Positions 49,379-59,695 are shown, numbered from the stretch's first letter. The stretch: DNA of 64,000 nucleotides from Lucinisca nassula (GCA_963580285.1 OY757013.1:150551564-150615563); one strand, 5' to 3'. Translations and numbers: made by a program. The notes: generated from the sequence alone by a model not told the origin.

Positions 49379-50509
49379 GGTCGGGTATAAAAGCCAAGGC
49401 CGGGCCGAGCCGCCGAGCCAAAAAATGCCGATCCAAAAATTTTATATTTCGGTTCTTGGCACAATGAAGCTATATATTGCAATCAGTTTGGTATAAAATT
49501 ATTATAAATAACATATTTGATAACTACACTAAGTTTATCTCTCTACATTGTTTTATTTTCTTGTAATAACAATTTTTTCCGAAATCGAGGGGTATAAAAG
49601 ACAAGGCCGGGAAAAATGGAAATATTTCTTAATTTCTTACGATTTTATCGGTTAAATAAATTCTTTTTGCCTTGGTGTTATTTAAATTTGATAATTTTTA
49701 TCATGTGTACATAGAAATTATAATAAACATATCAAAATCACCTTAAATGATCTTATTTCTTATTTTCTAATGGTTTCTATTTTTAGATTAACTTTACTAA
49801 AGGATTTGTTGTTGTATATCTATAAGGCATTTTTTCGCTGCCTATAAACTCATGAAAACGACCGAAATGTACCGAAAGGAAACGACCGAAATGTACCGAA
49901 AAGGTAAAAAAAAGTATTGTTACTGCTAGCTGGAACTAAAGAAATATAAAAATTGATTGCTAACATGTATGGGTATATTAAAATGATAAAGAAAAAAATG
50001 TTCTTTTTTTTTTCTTTAATTCCACCTAGCAGTAAACAAAACTTTCTTCCCTTTCGGCCCTTTTCCGTCGTTTTCTTTAATTACGTCAATCTAAAAATAG
50101 AAACAATTAAAAAATAAGAAAATTGATCATTTAAGGTAGTCTTATATGTTTGTTAAGTTTTTCTATGGACAAGTGATGACAATAATCAAATTCAAATATT
50201 TTCAGGACAAAAAAGAAGTACTTTAACATGTAGATTTGCAAGAAATTAAGAAATATTATCATTTTCCCCGGCCCTGGCTTTTATACCCCTCGATTTCGGA
50301 AAAACGGTTATTTCAAGAAAATTAAACAATGTAGAGAGATAAACCTTTGTGCAGTTATCAAATATGTTATTTATAATAATTTGATACACATCTGACCTAG
50401 ATATATATCTTAATTATGACAAGAGGCGAAATATAAAATCTTCGGATCGGCAGTTTTGGCTCGGCGGCTCTGCCCGGCCCGGCGCGGCCTTGGCTTTTTT
50501 TACCCGACC
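49379..50509. mobile_element. 1.1-kb foldback element with about 9-bp TSD
   Basis: The two halves are inverted copies. Left GGTCGGGTATAAAAGCCAAG and right CTTGGCTTTTTTTACCCGACC form the outer ends. Inner arms match as well: CCGAAATCGAGGGGTATAAA at 49579 against TTTATACCCCTCGATTTCGG near 50279, and AGTAAACAAAACTTTC against the GTATTGTTACTGC stretch near the centre. Flanks ACATCTAAA and ACATCTAGA are an 8-of-9 match target duplication. No coding sequence. Long arms and a 9-bp TSD suggest a Mutator-like foldback, but hAT (8 bp) is not excluded. Confidence 0.8.
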
Positions 50510-50540
50510 ACATCTAGAGCAACTAGGACTTTAGGATTCC

Positions 50541-51625
50541 TTTTTATACCCCTGGCATACGAAGTATGTGGGGGTATATAGTTTTCGTCCTGCCGTTCAT
50601 CCGTCTGTCCGTCCGTTAACATTTTGGTTAAAGTTTTGCGTCGAAGTTTCTAAGAGATTGTATCTTCTGAACCTTTTGATAGATTTAGTTGATGCTTACA
50701 CTGAAGTTATATACTGGTCCAAAGATTTCACTGATGCATGTCCCACCCCCAACAGTGACCTTGAGTGGAGCGTGATTGGTCAGTGGTTAGTGCACTTGCT
50801 TCTGATGCTAGAGGTCCCTGGTTCGATCCCCGGCAGCGGCGATAAAATTTCTTTGTCCGAACACGCTCCTTTGGCATCATTTGCAGGGATGAATATCATA
50901 AAGTGCACCGTCCTTCGGATCGGGACGTTAACTGGAGGCCCCTTGTGCAGGAAGAACCATCCCCTGTGCAGGTTAAAGATCCCTACCGTAATTCATGATT
51001 ACTGTGTAGGCTTTCATCCTGCAAAACCTGGAGTGTATGTAATATACACCTGCGGTAATGGTCAAATGTGACCGACGCAGTATCAGAAGATAGATATAGA
51101 TAGAGGTCAAGGTCACAGACTTAGAAATTTCACATTTGGTTAAAGTTTTATGACAAAGTTTATAGATGCCTGTTTGCACAAATTCAGTTGATACTGTACT
51201 TGCATCAATGTTGCATACCAGCCCAAAAAATTCATGATGTATGTCCCTTCCCCTACAAGGTCACAAACTTAGAAATTTTACATTTGGTTTAAGTTTTATG
51301 ACAAAGTTTTTAGATGGCAGTATGTTCTAAACTCTACTACAAATTTAATTGATATTTGCATCCATGTTTCATACCAGTCCAAAGATTTCGTTGATGCATA
51401 CCCCTACCTGCTGCTTCATTTTCATTGATGCCCCCAACCCTTCAGTAACTTTGATGTCCTCACTCCCTTGGTCCATTTAGAAATTTTATGTTTGGTTTAG
51501 CTTTTACAAGCACATCTATAGATGCTTATAGCTTCTTAACTTCTTCATTTACACTATATAGAAGCTCGAAAGATATATCAGAGGGTTGCACTGGCAGGGG
51601 GTATACGTGACCCACTGGTTGCTTT
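50541..51625. repeat. TIR-bounded array element, TATACCCC type
   Basis: Left end TATACCCCTGGCATACGAAG with GTGGGGGTATA, then a GTCCGTCCGTTAAC microsatellite; right end GGCAGGGGGTATACGTGACC. Inside are degenerate repeats of TTAGAAATTTCACATTTGGT plus AAAGTTTTATGACAAAGTTT (units near 50615, 51120, 51265, 51475). An S4 SINE has inserted at 50757-51107. It lies within the LINE of parkin intron 1. Confidence 0.6.
50757..51107 (+). mobile_element. S4 SINE, tRNA-derived head
   Basis: Box A-like TTGGTCAGTGGTTAGTGCAC and box B-like GGTTCGATCCCCGGC at 50768-50840, a body with CACCGTCCTTCGGATCGGGA, and a tail CTGCGGTAATGGTCAAATGT then GACCGACGCAGTAT..GATAG. The tail matches the 3-prime end of the LINE at 52351-52397, so that LINE type is the likely helper. 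Confidence 0.75.
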
Positions 51626-52399
51626 CTCTAGTTTTTTTGTTTTTTTCCCCCTCCTATTACTGCTTCTCGCTCACATCTGAGCATTTTGAGCACGATTTCC
51701 TGGGTGGTAACTGGTAACCAGTACTTTTCCTTAGATGTAACTTGGCCTTTGCACCTAAGCAGGCAAAGGATGTTGCATATAAAACATTGGTTCACCCTCA
51801 ACTTGAATATGCATCACCCATTTGGCATTCCTATGTTAAAACTCGGACTCAGCAGGTGGAGAAGGTGCAGAGGACAGCTGCTTGATGGACCTGCAAGCTA
51901 TGGCGAAATAGAAGTAGCGTCGGTGACTTGCTTAATGAACTAGAGTGGCTGTTCCTGGAGGCTCGCCGTGAGCAGTTCTCTTTAACCTTCTTTTACAAGA
52001 TACACTCTGATTCAGTGTCTATTAATAAAGATAGGTACTTGACCCCTGTAACGGTGTCGACCCAAACAAGGGCATTAAAAGTAAACGACTTACAATATCG
52101 TAGATACCAGTCCTATTGTGATGCCCTGAAGAACTCCTTCTTTCCTAGAACTATTCCCCAATGGAATAGTTTTCCTTCCTCTGCGGTGAATGCCAAGTCG
52201 GCAGAAGAGTTCCAAGTCCGTACAGTGTAAGATTGAGACTCAGAGGTATGCCTTTTAGGATACCTCTGTTATGCAGATTGTAAATAGTTTTAAGGACGCA
52301 TCCAGTGCCTTTTTTTTTTTTTAGCTAAATTCTAAATTTAGCCACCCAACCAACTGAGGTAATGGCCAAATATTACCGACTCAGTATAAGAAGATAGAT

Positions 52400-52655
52400 A
52401 GATAGCTCAGTGGTAGAGCGCCCGCCTTGGGATCAGGAGGTCATGGGTCAGAAACCTGGCTGCGCCATACCAAAGCCTGAAATATTGTGGTAGGTGCTCC
52501 CTTGACTGACACTCGCATTATCAGGGGTAGTCCAGGAAGATAAAAGAAGGCAAGAAAGTATTTTTTAAGGATACTTTGATTGACGCAAAAAAAGCTCAAA
52601 GAGCTTATGTTAATTGTTTCTTATATGCGATGTTAAATAAAACTTCTTGATCTTT
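52400..52655 (+). mobile_element. S5 tRNA-derived SINE
   Basis: GCTCAGTGGTAGAGCGCCCG (box A) and a box B-like GGTCAGAAACC, then a 200-bp body ending GCGATGTTAAATAAAACTTC TTGATC. It abuts the GATAG end of the LINE, probably inserted there. Not a functional tRNA gene: the cloverleaf is not closed. Confidence 0.6.
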
Positions 52656-52683
52656 ATTTTGTCATTCTTTCTTTTTTCTACTT

Positions 52684-52966
52684 ATACTGCGATCGGTCAC
52701 ATTTGACCATTACTCACAGGTGTACATTACATACACTCCAGGTTGCAGGGTTGAAAGCCTACACAGTAATCATGTAATTGCGGTAGGGTCTTTACCCTGC
52801 ACAGGAGATGACTCTTCCTGCAGGGTGCACTTTTTGGCATTCATCCCTGCAAATGATACCAATGGAGCGTGTTGGGCCACAAAAATAATCACTGTCTCTG
52901 GGGATCGCACCAGGGGCCTCTAGCATCAGAGGCAAGTGCACTAACCACTGAGCTGTCAAGCTCCTG
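52684..52966 (-). mobile_element. S4 SINE, reverse copy
   Basis: Reverse complement of the S4 family: CTCAGTGGTTAGTGCACTTG head (about 52960), GATCCCCAGAGACAGTG region, and a tail GGTCAAATGTGACCGATCGC at 52688-52707. It is more diverged than the forward copy. Confidence 0.7.
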
Positions 52967-53080
52967 AATTCAGTTTGTGAATTTGAATAAATGCATTATT
53001 TCAAGCAATTCCATTGGTTGATTCCATTGGTTGATTTTCAGAATGAGGTGTGGAAAACTAATTTATTCAGCCCAGAGCAG

Positions 53081-53390
53081 GCCGGCCTCGTTGGCTCAGT
53101 CGGATGCGCGTCTGACTGGTGATCAGGAGGACGCGGGTTCGACTCCCGCGGGGTCGGCAACATTCTTTCGTGGAGATTGATCATGAAATCTTTTCTACGG
53201 TCATTCTCTCCCTTCCGCTGATTCAAGAAGGGCAGTTGTCAGTTTCTGGCGAAAGAATGTGCACTGTACTGGTTAACCGCTTACGTATAAGCATGCCCAT
53301 GAAAGTGTGGATAGGTAAACTGACCGGCTCAAAAATGACCTAAATAGCTTTGACTGGGCCGTTAAACTCCAATACAAACAAACAAACAAA
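53081..53390 (+). mobile_element. S2 SINE with 14-bp target duplication
   Basis: Flanked by perfect TCAGCCCAGAGCAG (53067-53080, 53391-53404). Head GCCTCGTTGGCTCAGTCGGA and GGTTCGACTCCCGCG are good Pol III boxes A and B. Body CATTCTCTCCCTTCCGCTGA and AAGGGCAGTTGTCAGTTTCT. Tail CTTTGACTGGGCCGTTAAAC then (CAAA)n. The clean TSD suggests it is fairly recent. Confidence 0.9.
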
Positions 53391-53826
53391 TCAGCCCAGA
53401 GCAGGATAAGGGACATTTAAGACCACTGTAGAGTGAGAGAGTGTGTGTTTACTGGGTTTTCAGATGTTTTGCTAGCTAGATGTTTTGCAGCTAGATGTTT
53501 CGCTACCCTAGCTGATCAAGATGTTTCGCTACCTCATGTTTTTTGTGCCTTTCCAGCAATGTTCCATTAATTAGTTCAACTAATTTAGTTGATAACCTGT
53601 GAGCTTTTATTCACAGTCTTTGTTGATGCATTTTAACTTAGTTTTATTCTGCAAAGCAAGATCTTTTACATCTCTCATTTTAGGCTGTTGTTTGAGCTCT
53701 TTAAGTGGGTTTAAAACTGTTATCTTAAAGGTGTAGATTTGTTTAGTGAAGATATTGCCAAGCACTTCATAATGCTAACACACCAATGTGACTTAGTGTG
53801 ACTTTCGTACCGCGAAAATAGTTCTA

Positions 53827-53982
53827 AGCCTCCATGGTGTAGTGAATAAGCTACTAGCCTCGCAAATCAGGAGTCATGAGATCAGTTCCAGGCTTCTTCA
53901 GACTTACGGATGAGTCTTTAAACCGAGGTGCTGTCTTCATAATACCTTAATTGTTGGTGGGATGTAAAACTCAAAAAGATTC
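53827..53982 (+). mobile_element. S1 SINE copy
   Basis: GCCTCCATGGTGTAGTGAAT, GGATGAGTCTTTAAACCGAG and a GGGATGTAAAACTCAAAAAG tail match S1. Box B (GATCAGTTCCA) is degraded. Confidence 0.65.
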
Positions 53983-54009
53983 TAACCAAACTTGGCACCT
54001 CCAAAATAG

Positions 54010-54405
54010 TAACATGCGTGTGTGTGTGCATTTATGCATTGGTGTGTGCGCATGCATGTATGGGTGCATGCATTTGCATGTATGTTAGTGTGTGTGTGTG
54101 TGTGTGTGTGTGCATGCATGCATGACTGCATCCATGTGTGGGTGCATGCATGTGTGTATGTTCATGCATGCATGAGTGTGCATGTTTGCATGCATACATG
54201 TATACATGAGTGCATGTGCACATGTTTGCATGTATGCATACATGCATAAGTCAGCGTGCATGCGTGTGTTTGTGCATGCAAGCATAAGTGTGTGTGTGTG
54301 TGTGCATGCATGTGTGTTTCCGTAGTGCTTGTATGTATATATGTGTATGTATGTATGTATGTATGTATGTATGTATGTATGTATGTATGTATGTATGTAT
54401 GTATT
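54010..54405. repeat. TG-rich and ATGT microsatellite region
   Basis: Mixed (TGCA)/(TG)n from 54010 to 54335, then (ATGT)n to about 54404. Open frames here are artefacts of the repeat. Confidence 0.9.
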
Positions 54406-54474
54406 GAAAATAGGGCATTTAGGGGCAAGCATATGGTTGAGGGCATTGTGTTTTACAAACAACGTTTCTAGTTT

Positions 54475-56223
54475 TTAGCTCACCTGAGCCGAAGGCTCCA
54501 GGGGAGCTATTGTGATCGGTCACCGTCCGTCGTCTGTCCGTCCGTTCACAATTTCTTTAAACAACAACTCCTCCTAAACCGCTGAACAGATTCTAACCAA
54601 ACTTGGCAGACATGATCCTTAGGTAGTCCTCTCTCAAAGTTGTTCAAAGAATCCCATTCCATGCAGGACTCTGGTTGCCATGGCAGCAAAAAAGGGAAAA
54701 TAAGAAAAAAACTTTAAAAATCTTCTTCTCTGAAACCAGAAAGCCCAGGTATTTGATATTTGGTATGAAGCTTCATTTAGTGGCCCTCTGGTTTTACATA
54801 GGCTTATATAGGGTGTATGAATGTCATTTGACGTGTCGCCAGTAACAATTCTGATTCTGATAGGGAAAACCTTTAAAAATCTTCTTGTCTGAAACCAGAA
54901 GGCCCAGGTCTTTGATATTTGGTATGAAGCTTCATCTAGTGGACCTCTACCAAGATTGTTCAAATTATGGCCCCGCCCCGGGCCCACTGGTTTTATATAG
55001 GCTTAAAAAGGGAAAACATATAAAAATCTTCTTGTCTGAAACCAGAAGGCCTAGGTCATTGATATTTGGTATGAAGCTTCATCTAGTGGACCTCTACCAA
55101 GGTTGTTCAAATTATAGCCCTGGGGCCAAAAACGACCCCGCCCCGGGGCCCACCATAGGCTTATATAGGGAAAACCTTTAAAAGTCTTCTTTTCTGAAAC
55201 CAGACGGCCCAGGTCTTTGATATTTGGTATGAAGCTTCATCTAGTGGACGTCTACCAAGATTGTTCAAATTATAACCCTGGGGCCAAAAACGGCCTGCCC
55301 CGGGGCCCACTGATTTTATATAGGCTTGTATAGGGGAAAAACATATAAGAAACTAGAATGCCCAGTACTTTAATATTTGGTATAAAGCTTCATCTAGTGA
55401 ACCTCTACTTGTCTTACCAAGATTGTTCAAATTAAAGCCCTGAGGCCAAAAATGCCCTGCGCCAGGGCCCACTGGTTTTACATAGCCTTATATAGGGAAA
55501 ACCTTTAAAAAGCTTCTCGTCTGAAACCAGAAGGCCCAGGTCTTTGATATTTGGTATGAACCATCATCTAGTGGAGCTCTCCCAAGATTGTTCAAATTAT
55601 AGCCAAAATCTTCTTCCCTGTAACTAGAAGGCCCAGGTCTTTGATATTTGATATGAAGCTTCATCTGATAGACCTATACCAAGATTGTTCAAATTATAGC
55701 CCTGCAGGGCCAAAAATAACCCCGCGCCGGGCCCACTGGTTTTACATAGGCTTATATTTGGAAACCCTTTAAAAAATCTTGTCTGAAACCAGAAAACCAA
55801 GGTCTTTGATATTTGGTATGAAGCTTCATCTAGTGGACCTCTACCAAGATTTTTCAAATTATAGCCCTAGGGCCAAAACCCGCCCTGCTCCCAGGCCCAC
55901 TGGTTTTATATAGGCTTATACTAGGGAAATCATATAAATATCTTCTTGTCTGAAACCAGAAGGCCAAGGTCTTTGATATTTGGTATGAAGCTTCATCTAT
56001 TGAACCTCTACCAAGATTGTTCAAATTAAAGCCCTGGGGCCAAAAACGCCCCCCACGCCGGGGCCCACTGGTTTTCCATAGGCTTATATAGGGGAAACCA
56101 GTGAACCTCTGCTTAGATTGTTCAAATTATAGACCTGGGTCGAAAAATTGCACCGCCCTGGGACCAACATGTTAATCTCTTAGCTCAGGTGAGCGATATA
56201 GGTCCATCGTGGTCCTCTTGTTC
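54475..56223. repeat. Array element bounded by AGCTCACCTGAGC and its inverse
   Basis: Left TTAGCTCACCTGAGCCGAAG and GTCCGTCGTCTGTCCGTCCG; right TTAGCTCAGGTGAGCGATAT with CATCGTGGTCCTCTTGTT. About ten units of 155-175 bp: CTTCTTGTCTGAAACCAGAA, GGCCCAGGTCTTTGATATTT, GGTATGAAGCTTCATCTAGT, CCAAGATTGTTCAAATTATA, GCCCACTGGTTTTATATAGG. Confidence 0.8.
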
Positions 56224-56366
56224 TTATTTCTGCACTAAAATATAGACTATGGGTACTGGTTAGAATACCCACAATTTATATTTTGAGCAGAAATATGAAA
56301 AATATCACAATTTTTCATCTTAAAATCATTGTTTTCTAGGCGGTAAAATTTAAAATGCATTTGTAA
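56222..56366. mobile_element. MITE family A, half copy
   Basis: TATTTCTGCACTAAAATATA, reduced centre GGGTACTGGTTAGAATACCC, then TTTTGAGCAGAAATATGAAA and GGCGGTAAAATTT. Confidence 0.65.
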
Positions 56367-56529
56367 AGTTCTCATAATGCATTTGCGAATATGAAAGCTG
56401 CAGATCAACCTATGCATCCATGCAGCTTTATGTTTGCTTCTTGGATAATGAGAAGTTTTTATAACTAATATTTCAAGACTCTTGTCAGGTTGTGTAAGCA
56501 GCTTTGTGTCTTTCCTGATCACCATCATT

Positions 56530-56705
56530 TGAACAAATCTGTAAAATGAACATCCACTAAACCCCTCTTTATACAGAAAAAACTGGGGTTCACTGGTTGT
56601 ATACATTATTTTTTTTTTATCCAAGACATAGGTTGTGGGTACTCATTAGGTTCAACGAATAAGAAAAATATCACAGATTTTCATCAGCTATTTTGGAGAT
56701 GAACT
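56530..56705. mobile_element. MITE family B, partial
   Basis: GTAAAATGAACATCCACTAA, AAAACTGGGGTTCACTGG, CCAAGACATAGGTTGTGGGT, GATTTTCATCAGCTATTTTG. The centre is lost. Confidence 0.6.
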
Positions 56706-56875
56706 GTGGTCCTTCGGGCTGGCTAATCAGAGCTGAAATGATAATCGATTATTATTGCTGTCATTGAGATCGATAATCGATTAGTAATCACTTAAGATTT
56801 GATCATATTTTTAACTTTCTGGCTTTGACTCATACCATATGTCATTCAGTGTTGTATGTATTAGGACAGACAGGC

Positions 56876-56950
56876 CTTTGCAAACAGTCTGTACCCTGAT
56901 GAGACACCGCAGAATACGGCATCTCATCAGGGTCTGCACTGTTTGCCACT
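56876..56950. mobile_element. MITE family E copy
   Basis: TTTGCAAACAGTCTGTACCC to GGGTCTGCACTGTTTGCC around GATGAGACACCGCAGAATAC. A single arm also lies at 57293-57330. Confidence 0.7.
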
Positions 56951-57461
56951 CATCCAGCTATTTTAGACACAACAATGGGTAGTAAATTATGCTTTATCAG
57001 ATAATCAATTATTATCAAATCAGTAAAGATAATCATTTTAGTGGAACTTATTGAGCTTTTAATCAATTATCAGACGGTTTTTGGGAAAACCGAAAAACTT
57101 TTACCGGAAATAACCGAAAACAAATTCTCATAACCGAAAACAAACTATATCACCAATTACACCATGATTATTGTAAATTTAAACATATACATGTTCAAAT
57201 GCTATGTAAATAGATAATATGACCAAGTTTGGGAGAATAATTTGAAATAATAACGATTATATTGCCTTTTTTATACAATTTTCATAGATGGACCGGGATC
57301 TACACTGTTTGTACTAACTGTTTGCCTTGTTGTTTGTGATCTGAATGAACACATTATTCTTAGTAACTTGATTGTTTGAAAGTCAGAAATGTTTGTGACT
57401 AAAACAATTTATTTAGAAGGATTCTGCTTAAGAAATTTAGTAAAAAATGGTTTAACTGGCT
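56951..57461. other. Parkin intron 1, unassigned
   Basis: AT-rich, with a partial family E arm at 57293-57330. Likewise 58116-58261 and 53405-53826: no gene seen. Confidence 0.5.
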
Positions 57462-57705
57462 GGGGCCAGTTGTTCAAAGCATCGTTAGCTTAACGAGCTC
57501 GTTAGTGGTCATACTGTTAACTCTTCTAGCAAGTACAATATTGTAAATTTTGGTATTTTTGCTGAAAAAATGTGAGCAGCTTTTGCGTCCGCAAAAGCTG
57601 CTCACATTTTTTCAGCAAAAATTTCAGCATATTTGCCATATTTATTGATCAAAGTTTTAACGATACGTTAACTAATGACGTCGTTAGTTTTGAACAACTG
57701 GGCCC
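57462..57705. mobile_element. MITE family D copy in parkin intron 1
   Basis: GGGGCCAGTTGTTCAAAGCA to TTTTGAACAACTGGGCCC; closely similar to the 34533 copy, hairpin GCAGCTTTTGCGTCCGCAAA. Confidence 0.85.
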
Positions 57706-57830
57706 TGGTCATCAGGAGGTCCCAGGTTAGGTAACTGCCCAACCAGTAACATCAGGATCAGGAGGATACGGCTTTAAAAAATTTGTGTAATAAGAACAAA
57801 TCATATATTATAACCAATAAAAAAGTAGTA

Positions 57831-58115
57831 CCCCCGCCCATCGGGGCTTGAAGAAATAGATGGGCTGCATGATGCTTCCACGCAGAGCTGAAACCGACCC
57901 GCACACGAGTACTAGAAAATCATTAAGAGGATCTAAGCAGCGGTGCGAGTCGGCCCGTCCATACTTATAAACCCTATTGGTTTCATTGGGCGACAGGGCT
58001 TGAGATGTCATTTCATCCCAATGTCGGGTAAAGGTCCCACAAAACTGGAAGCAATGTCTCCAAAATGACCTCTTCGGTGTTGACGGGGACGTTAAACCTC
58101 AAATCAAACAAACAA
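57831..58115 (+). mobile_element. R1 repeat, near full copy
   Basis: CCCGCCCATCGGGGCTTGAA, GCGGTGCGAGTCGGCCCGTC, GGGCGACAGGGCTTGAGATG, AAGCAATGTCTCCAAAATGA and GTTAAACCTCAAATCAAACA. The most complete R1 in the window; I see no Pol III boxes. Confidence 0.75.
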
Positions 58116-58261
58116 TAACCAATAAAAATGATTGTTTGGAGATATGAAAGTATGCATTCTGTTCCACTGATGTGTTACTTAAAGTTTAAAAGGCCTGTAA
58201 ACACTAGTTAGGTCATATCAAGGGAGTCAATTACTTAATCACGTTTCCTGGACAGGCTTAG

Positions 58262-58392
58262 CCACCTATACTGTTAACTAGTCCAGTGCAGATTCTTTCG
58301 TTATAAAACTGATAACAACCCTTCTTTGATGAGCAGAAGGAAGTGTCATACTTGAAAGGATTTAATGATCAATCTTCATGAAAAGATGTTCC
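58262..58392 (-). mobile_element. S2 SINE body fragment, reverse
   Basis: AGATTCTTTCGTTATAAAAC, AACAACCCTTCTTTGATGAG and AATCTTCATGAAAAGATGTT follow the reversed S2 body. A similar worn piece lies at 62845-62960. Confidence 0.5.
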
Positions 58393-58431
58393 TAGCAGGG
58401 CCATTATCAAATCATTGACATCCTGATTTTG

Positions 58432-58606
58432 GTTTTGATTTGAGGTTTAATGTCCCCATCAACACTGTAAAGGTCATTTTGGAGACGTTGCTTCCAATTT
58501 TGTTGGACTTTTATCCGACATTGAGATGAAATGACATCTCAAGCCCTGTCGCCCAATGAAACCAAAAGGGTATATTAGCATGGACGGTCCACCTCGCACC
58601 GATTGA
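58432..58606 (-). mobile_element. R1 repeat copy
   Basis: TTTGATTTGAGGTTTAATGT tail on the minus strand, then CCAATTTTGTTGGACTTTTA, AAATGACATCTCAAGCCCTG and AGCATGGACGGTCCACCTCG. Confidence 0.7.
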
Positions 58607-58750
58607 CCTCCTGATGACCAGTGAGATGTGCATCTGAATAATATACTCCGCATATTTTTTTTTATCTACAAAATTTCTAAAGCCGTATCCTGCTGAATAA
58701 ATTAATTTAGTCATCGTCATACCCATTCCTGACTATCCAAGTACTAGACA

Positions 58751-58935
58751 TAATGTAATCACTTTTTTCTTATTTCTGCTTAAAAACATAGACTGTGGGT
58801 ACTCGTTAGAACCTCCTCGTCGAGGCGGTTCTAATGAGTACCCACAATCTGTATTTTGAAAAGAAATACAAAAAATATCATATTTTTTTATCTGAAAAAC
58901 TGTTAATATATTTGAATAGGCCTGTTTTCGTAATG
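58751..58935. mobile_element. MITE family A next to parkin exon 2
   Basis: TAATGTAATCACTTTTTTCT to GGCCTGTTTTCGTAATG, centre CGTTAGAACCTCCTCGTCGA. Its right end is 20 bases from the exon 2 acceptor. Confidence 0.75.
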
Positions 58936-58955
58936 ACATGTACCTTATTTCACAG

Positions 58956-59058
58956 GACTTGTGTCTCAGTAATCACAGTGTGCTGCATGCCATTACAGAG
59001 AGTAAGTCTTCATTAGAGGCTGTTGGTGTTGACACATCAGAATGTCAAGCTCAAAAAG
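58956..59058 (+). CDS. PRKN: Parkin coding exon 2: end of UBL with PINK1-site serine, linker
   Basis: 103-nt exon between a TTATTTCACAG acceptor and a GGTAAATT donor, 34 codons plus one base (phase 0 in, phase 1 out, as in human PRKN). It starts DLCLSNHSVLHAITES, which aligns to the last UBL strand of parkin; the serine of NHSVLH (residue 73 by this model) falls at human Ser65, the PINK1 phosphorylation site that activates parkin. The remainder is a low-complexity linker much shorter than the human one (about 25-30 residues before RING0). A family A MITE ends at 58935, only 20 bases before the exon, so the MITE edge probably reaches the branch-point area. Confidence 0.85.
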
Positions 59059-59110
59059 GTAAATTGATTATCAAAAAGTACATTTTTCTGTAATAATCCT
59101 TATTTCTTTT

Positions 59111-59170
59111 AGACTTGCCTTATCATTGCTATGTACACTGTAACTCGGCAGAGCCAAAATAATGCATGTT
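59111..59170 (+). pseudogene. Decayed duplicate of parkin exon 3, with acceptor-like AG
   Basis: Fifty-odd bases after exon 2, a TTCTTTTAG is followed by ACTTGCCTTATCATTGC, which aligns with the start of exon 3 (ACTGTCCATATCATTAC). About 26 of the first 31 bases match, then there is an in-frame 9-base gap and the CTC-G-AGA-CCA stretch. In the phase left by exon 2 it reads DLPYHCYVHCNSAEPK and then a TAA stop at about 59160. One cysteine pair region is deleted, so it cannot make a RING0 domain. It is best read as a fossil tandem copy of exon 3; a poison exon is possible but there is no clear donor. Confidence 0.6.
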
Positions 59171-59197
59171 AAATGTTTAACATTTCTATTAGTATTT

Positions 59198-59675
59198 TTG
59201 TTCACTGTAAACACTATGACTCCATATAAGTCAAGGGCCTCAGTGCCCTAGTGGTTAAGAGTCATGTCTTGTAAACATTAAGTTTCTCACCGCTGTGTGT
59301 TCCCCGGCCTTGGTAGCTCAGTCAGATGCGGGTCTGACTGGTGATCAGGAGGACGCAGGTTCGATACCTGCTGGGGTCGGCAACATTCTTTTGTGGATAT
59401 TCATCACAAAATCTTTTCTATGGTCATTCTCTCCTTTCGGCTGATTCAAGAAGGGCAGTTGTCAGTTTCTGACGAAAGAATGTGCACTGTACTGGTTAAC
59501 CTCATACTTACAAGCCTGCCCAAGAAAAGTGTGGATAGGTAAATTTACTGGCTCAAAATTGAGCTAAAAAGTGTTTACTGGGCCGTTAAACTCATATACA
59601 AACAAAACAAAACCGCTGTGGGTCCAAGCTTTGCTCAGGTCAAATAAGCACTATGACTCTGTAGAGCAAGAAAAA
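59198..59675 (+). pseudogene. Exon-3-like fragment of parkin split by SINEs
   Basis: TTCACTGTAAACACTATGAC (from 59201) and CACTATGACTCTGTAGAGC (from about 59650) together resemble the middle of parkin exon 3 (TACTGTAAACACTGTGACTCTGTAGAACC). Between them lie an S3-type SINE and, inside that, an S2-type SINE at 59303-59611. No reading frame survives. Confidence 0.5.
59303..59611 (+). mobile_element. S2 SINE inserted in an S3 SINE
   Basis: CCGGCCTTGGTAGCTCAGTC head and GGTTCGATACCTGCTGGGG box B, then the same body and tail as the 53081 copy. Flanked by ACCGCTGTGTGTTC and ACCGCTGTGGGTCC (12 of 14). The flanks are S3 sequence, so S2 jumped after S3. Confidence 0.8.
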
Positions 59676-59695
59676 CACCTATAATAAGCATGTGT

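Larger units (their letters stand above)
49255..52397 (+). mobile_element. LINE 3-prime relic in parkin intron 1, three nested insertions
   Basis: Fragments of one LINE. 49255-49378: YTLHQQILEHVQSTKYLGIA and ITDDLDWGQ. 50510-50540: SRATRTLGFL. About 51730-52230: RCNLAFAPKQAKDVAYKTLV, HPQLEYASPIWHSYV, QQVEKVQRTAA, then LNELEWLFLEARREQFSLTF and ALKNSFFPRTIPQWNSFPS. 52351-52397: 3-prime UTR end ACTGAGGTAATGGCC..ATTACCGACTCAGTAT with a short GATA run. The gaps are the foldback at 49379 and the array at 50541. The C-terminus is the usual FFPR--WN-LP of CR1/Jockey RTs. Confidence 0.75.

Noticed and set aside
53090..53160. Candidate tRNA gene
   Set aside because: Pol III boxes are present, but it continues into a SINE body and tail with target duplications. 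The same holds at 50760, 52402, 46965, 34322 and 59305.
54022..54471. Several Cys/His/Met-rich frames
   Set aside because: TG/TGCA/ATGT repeats read in all frames; not a metal-binding protein.
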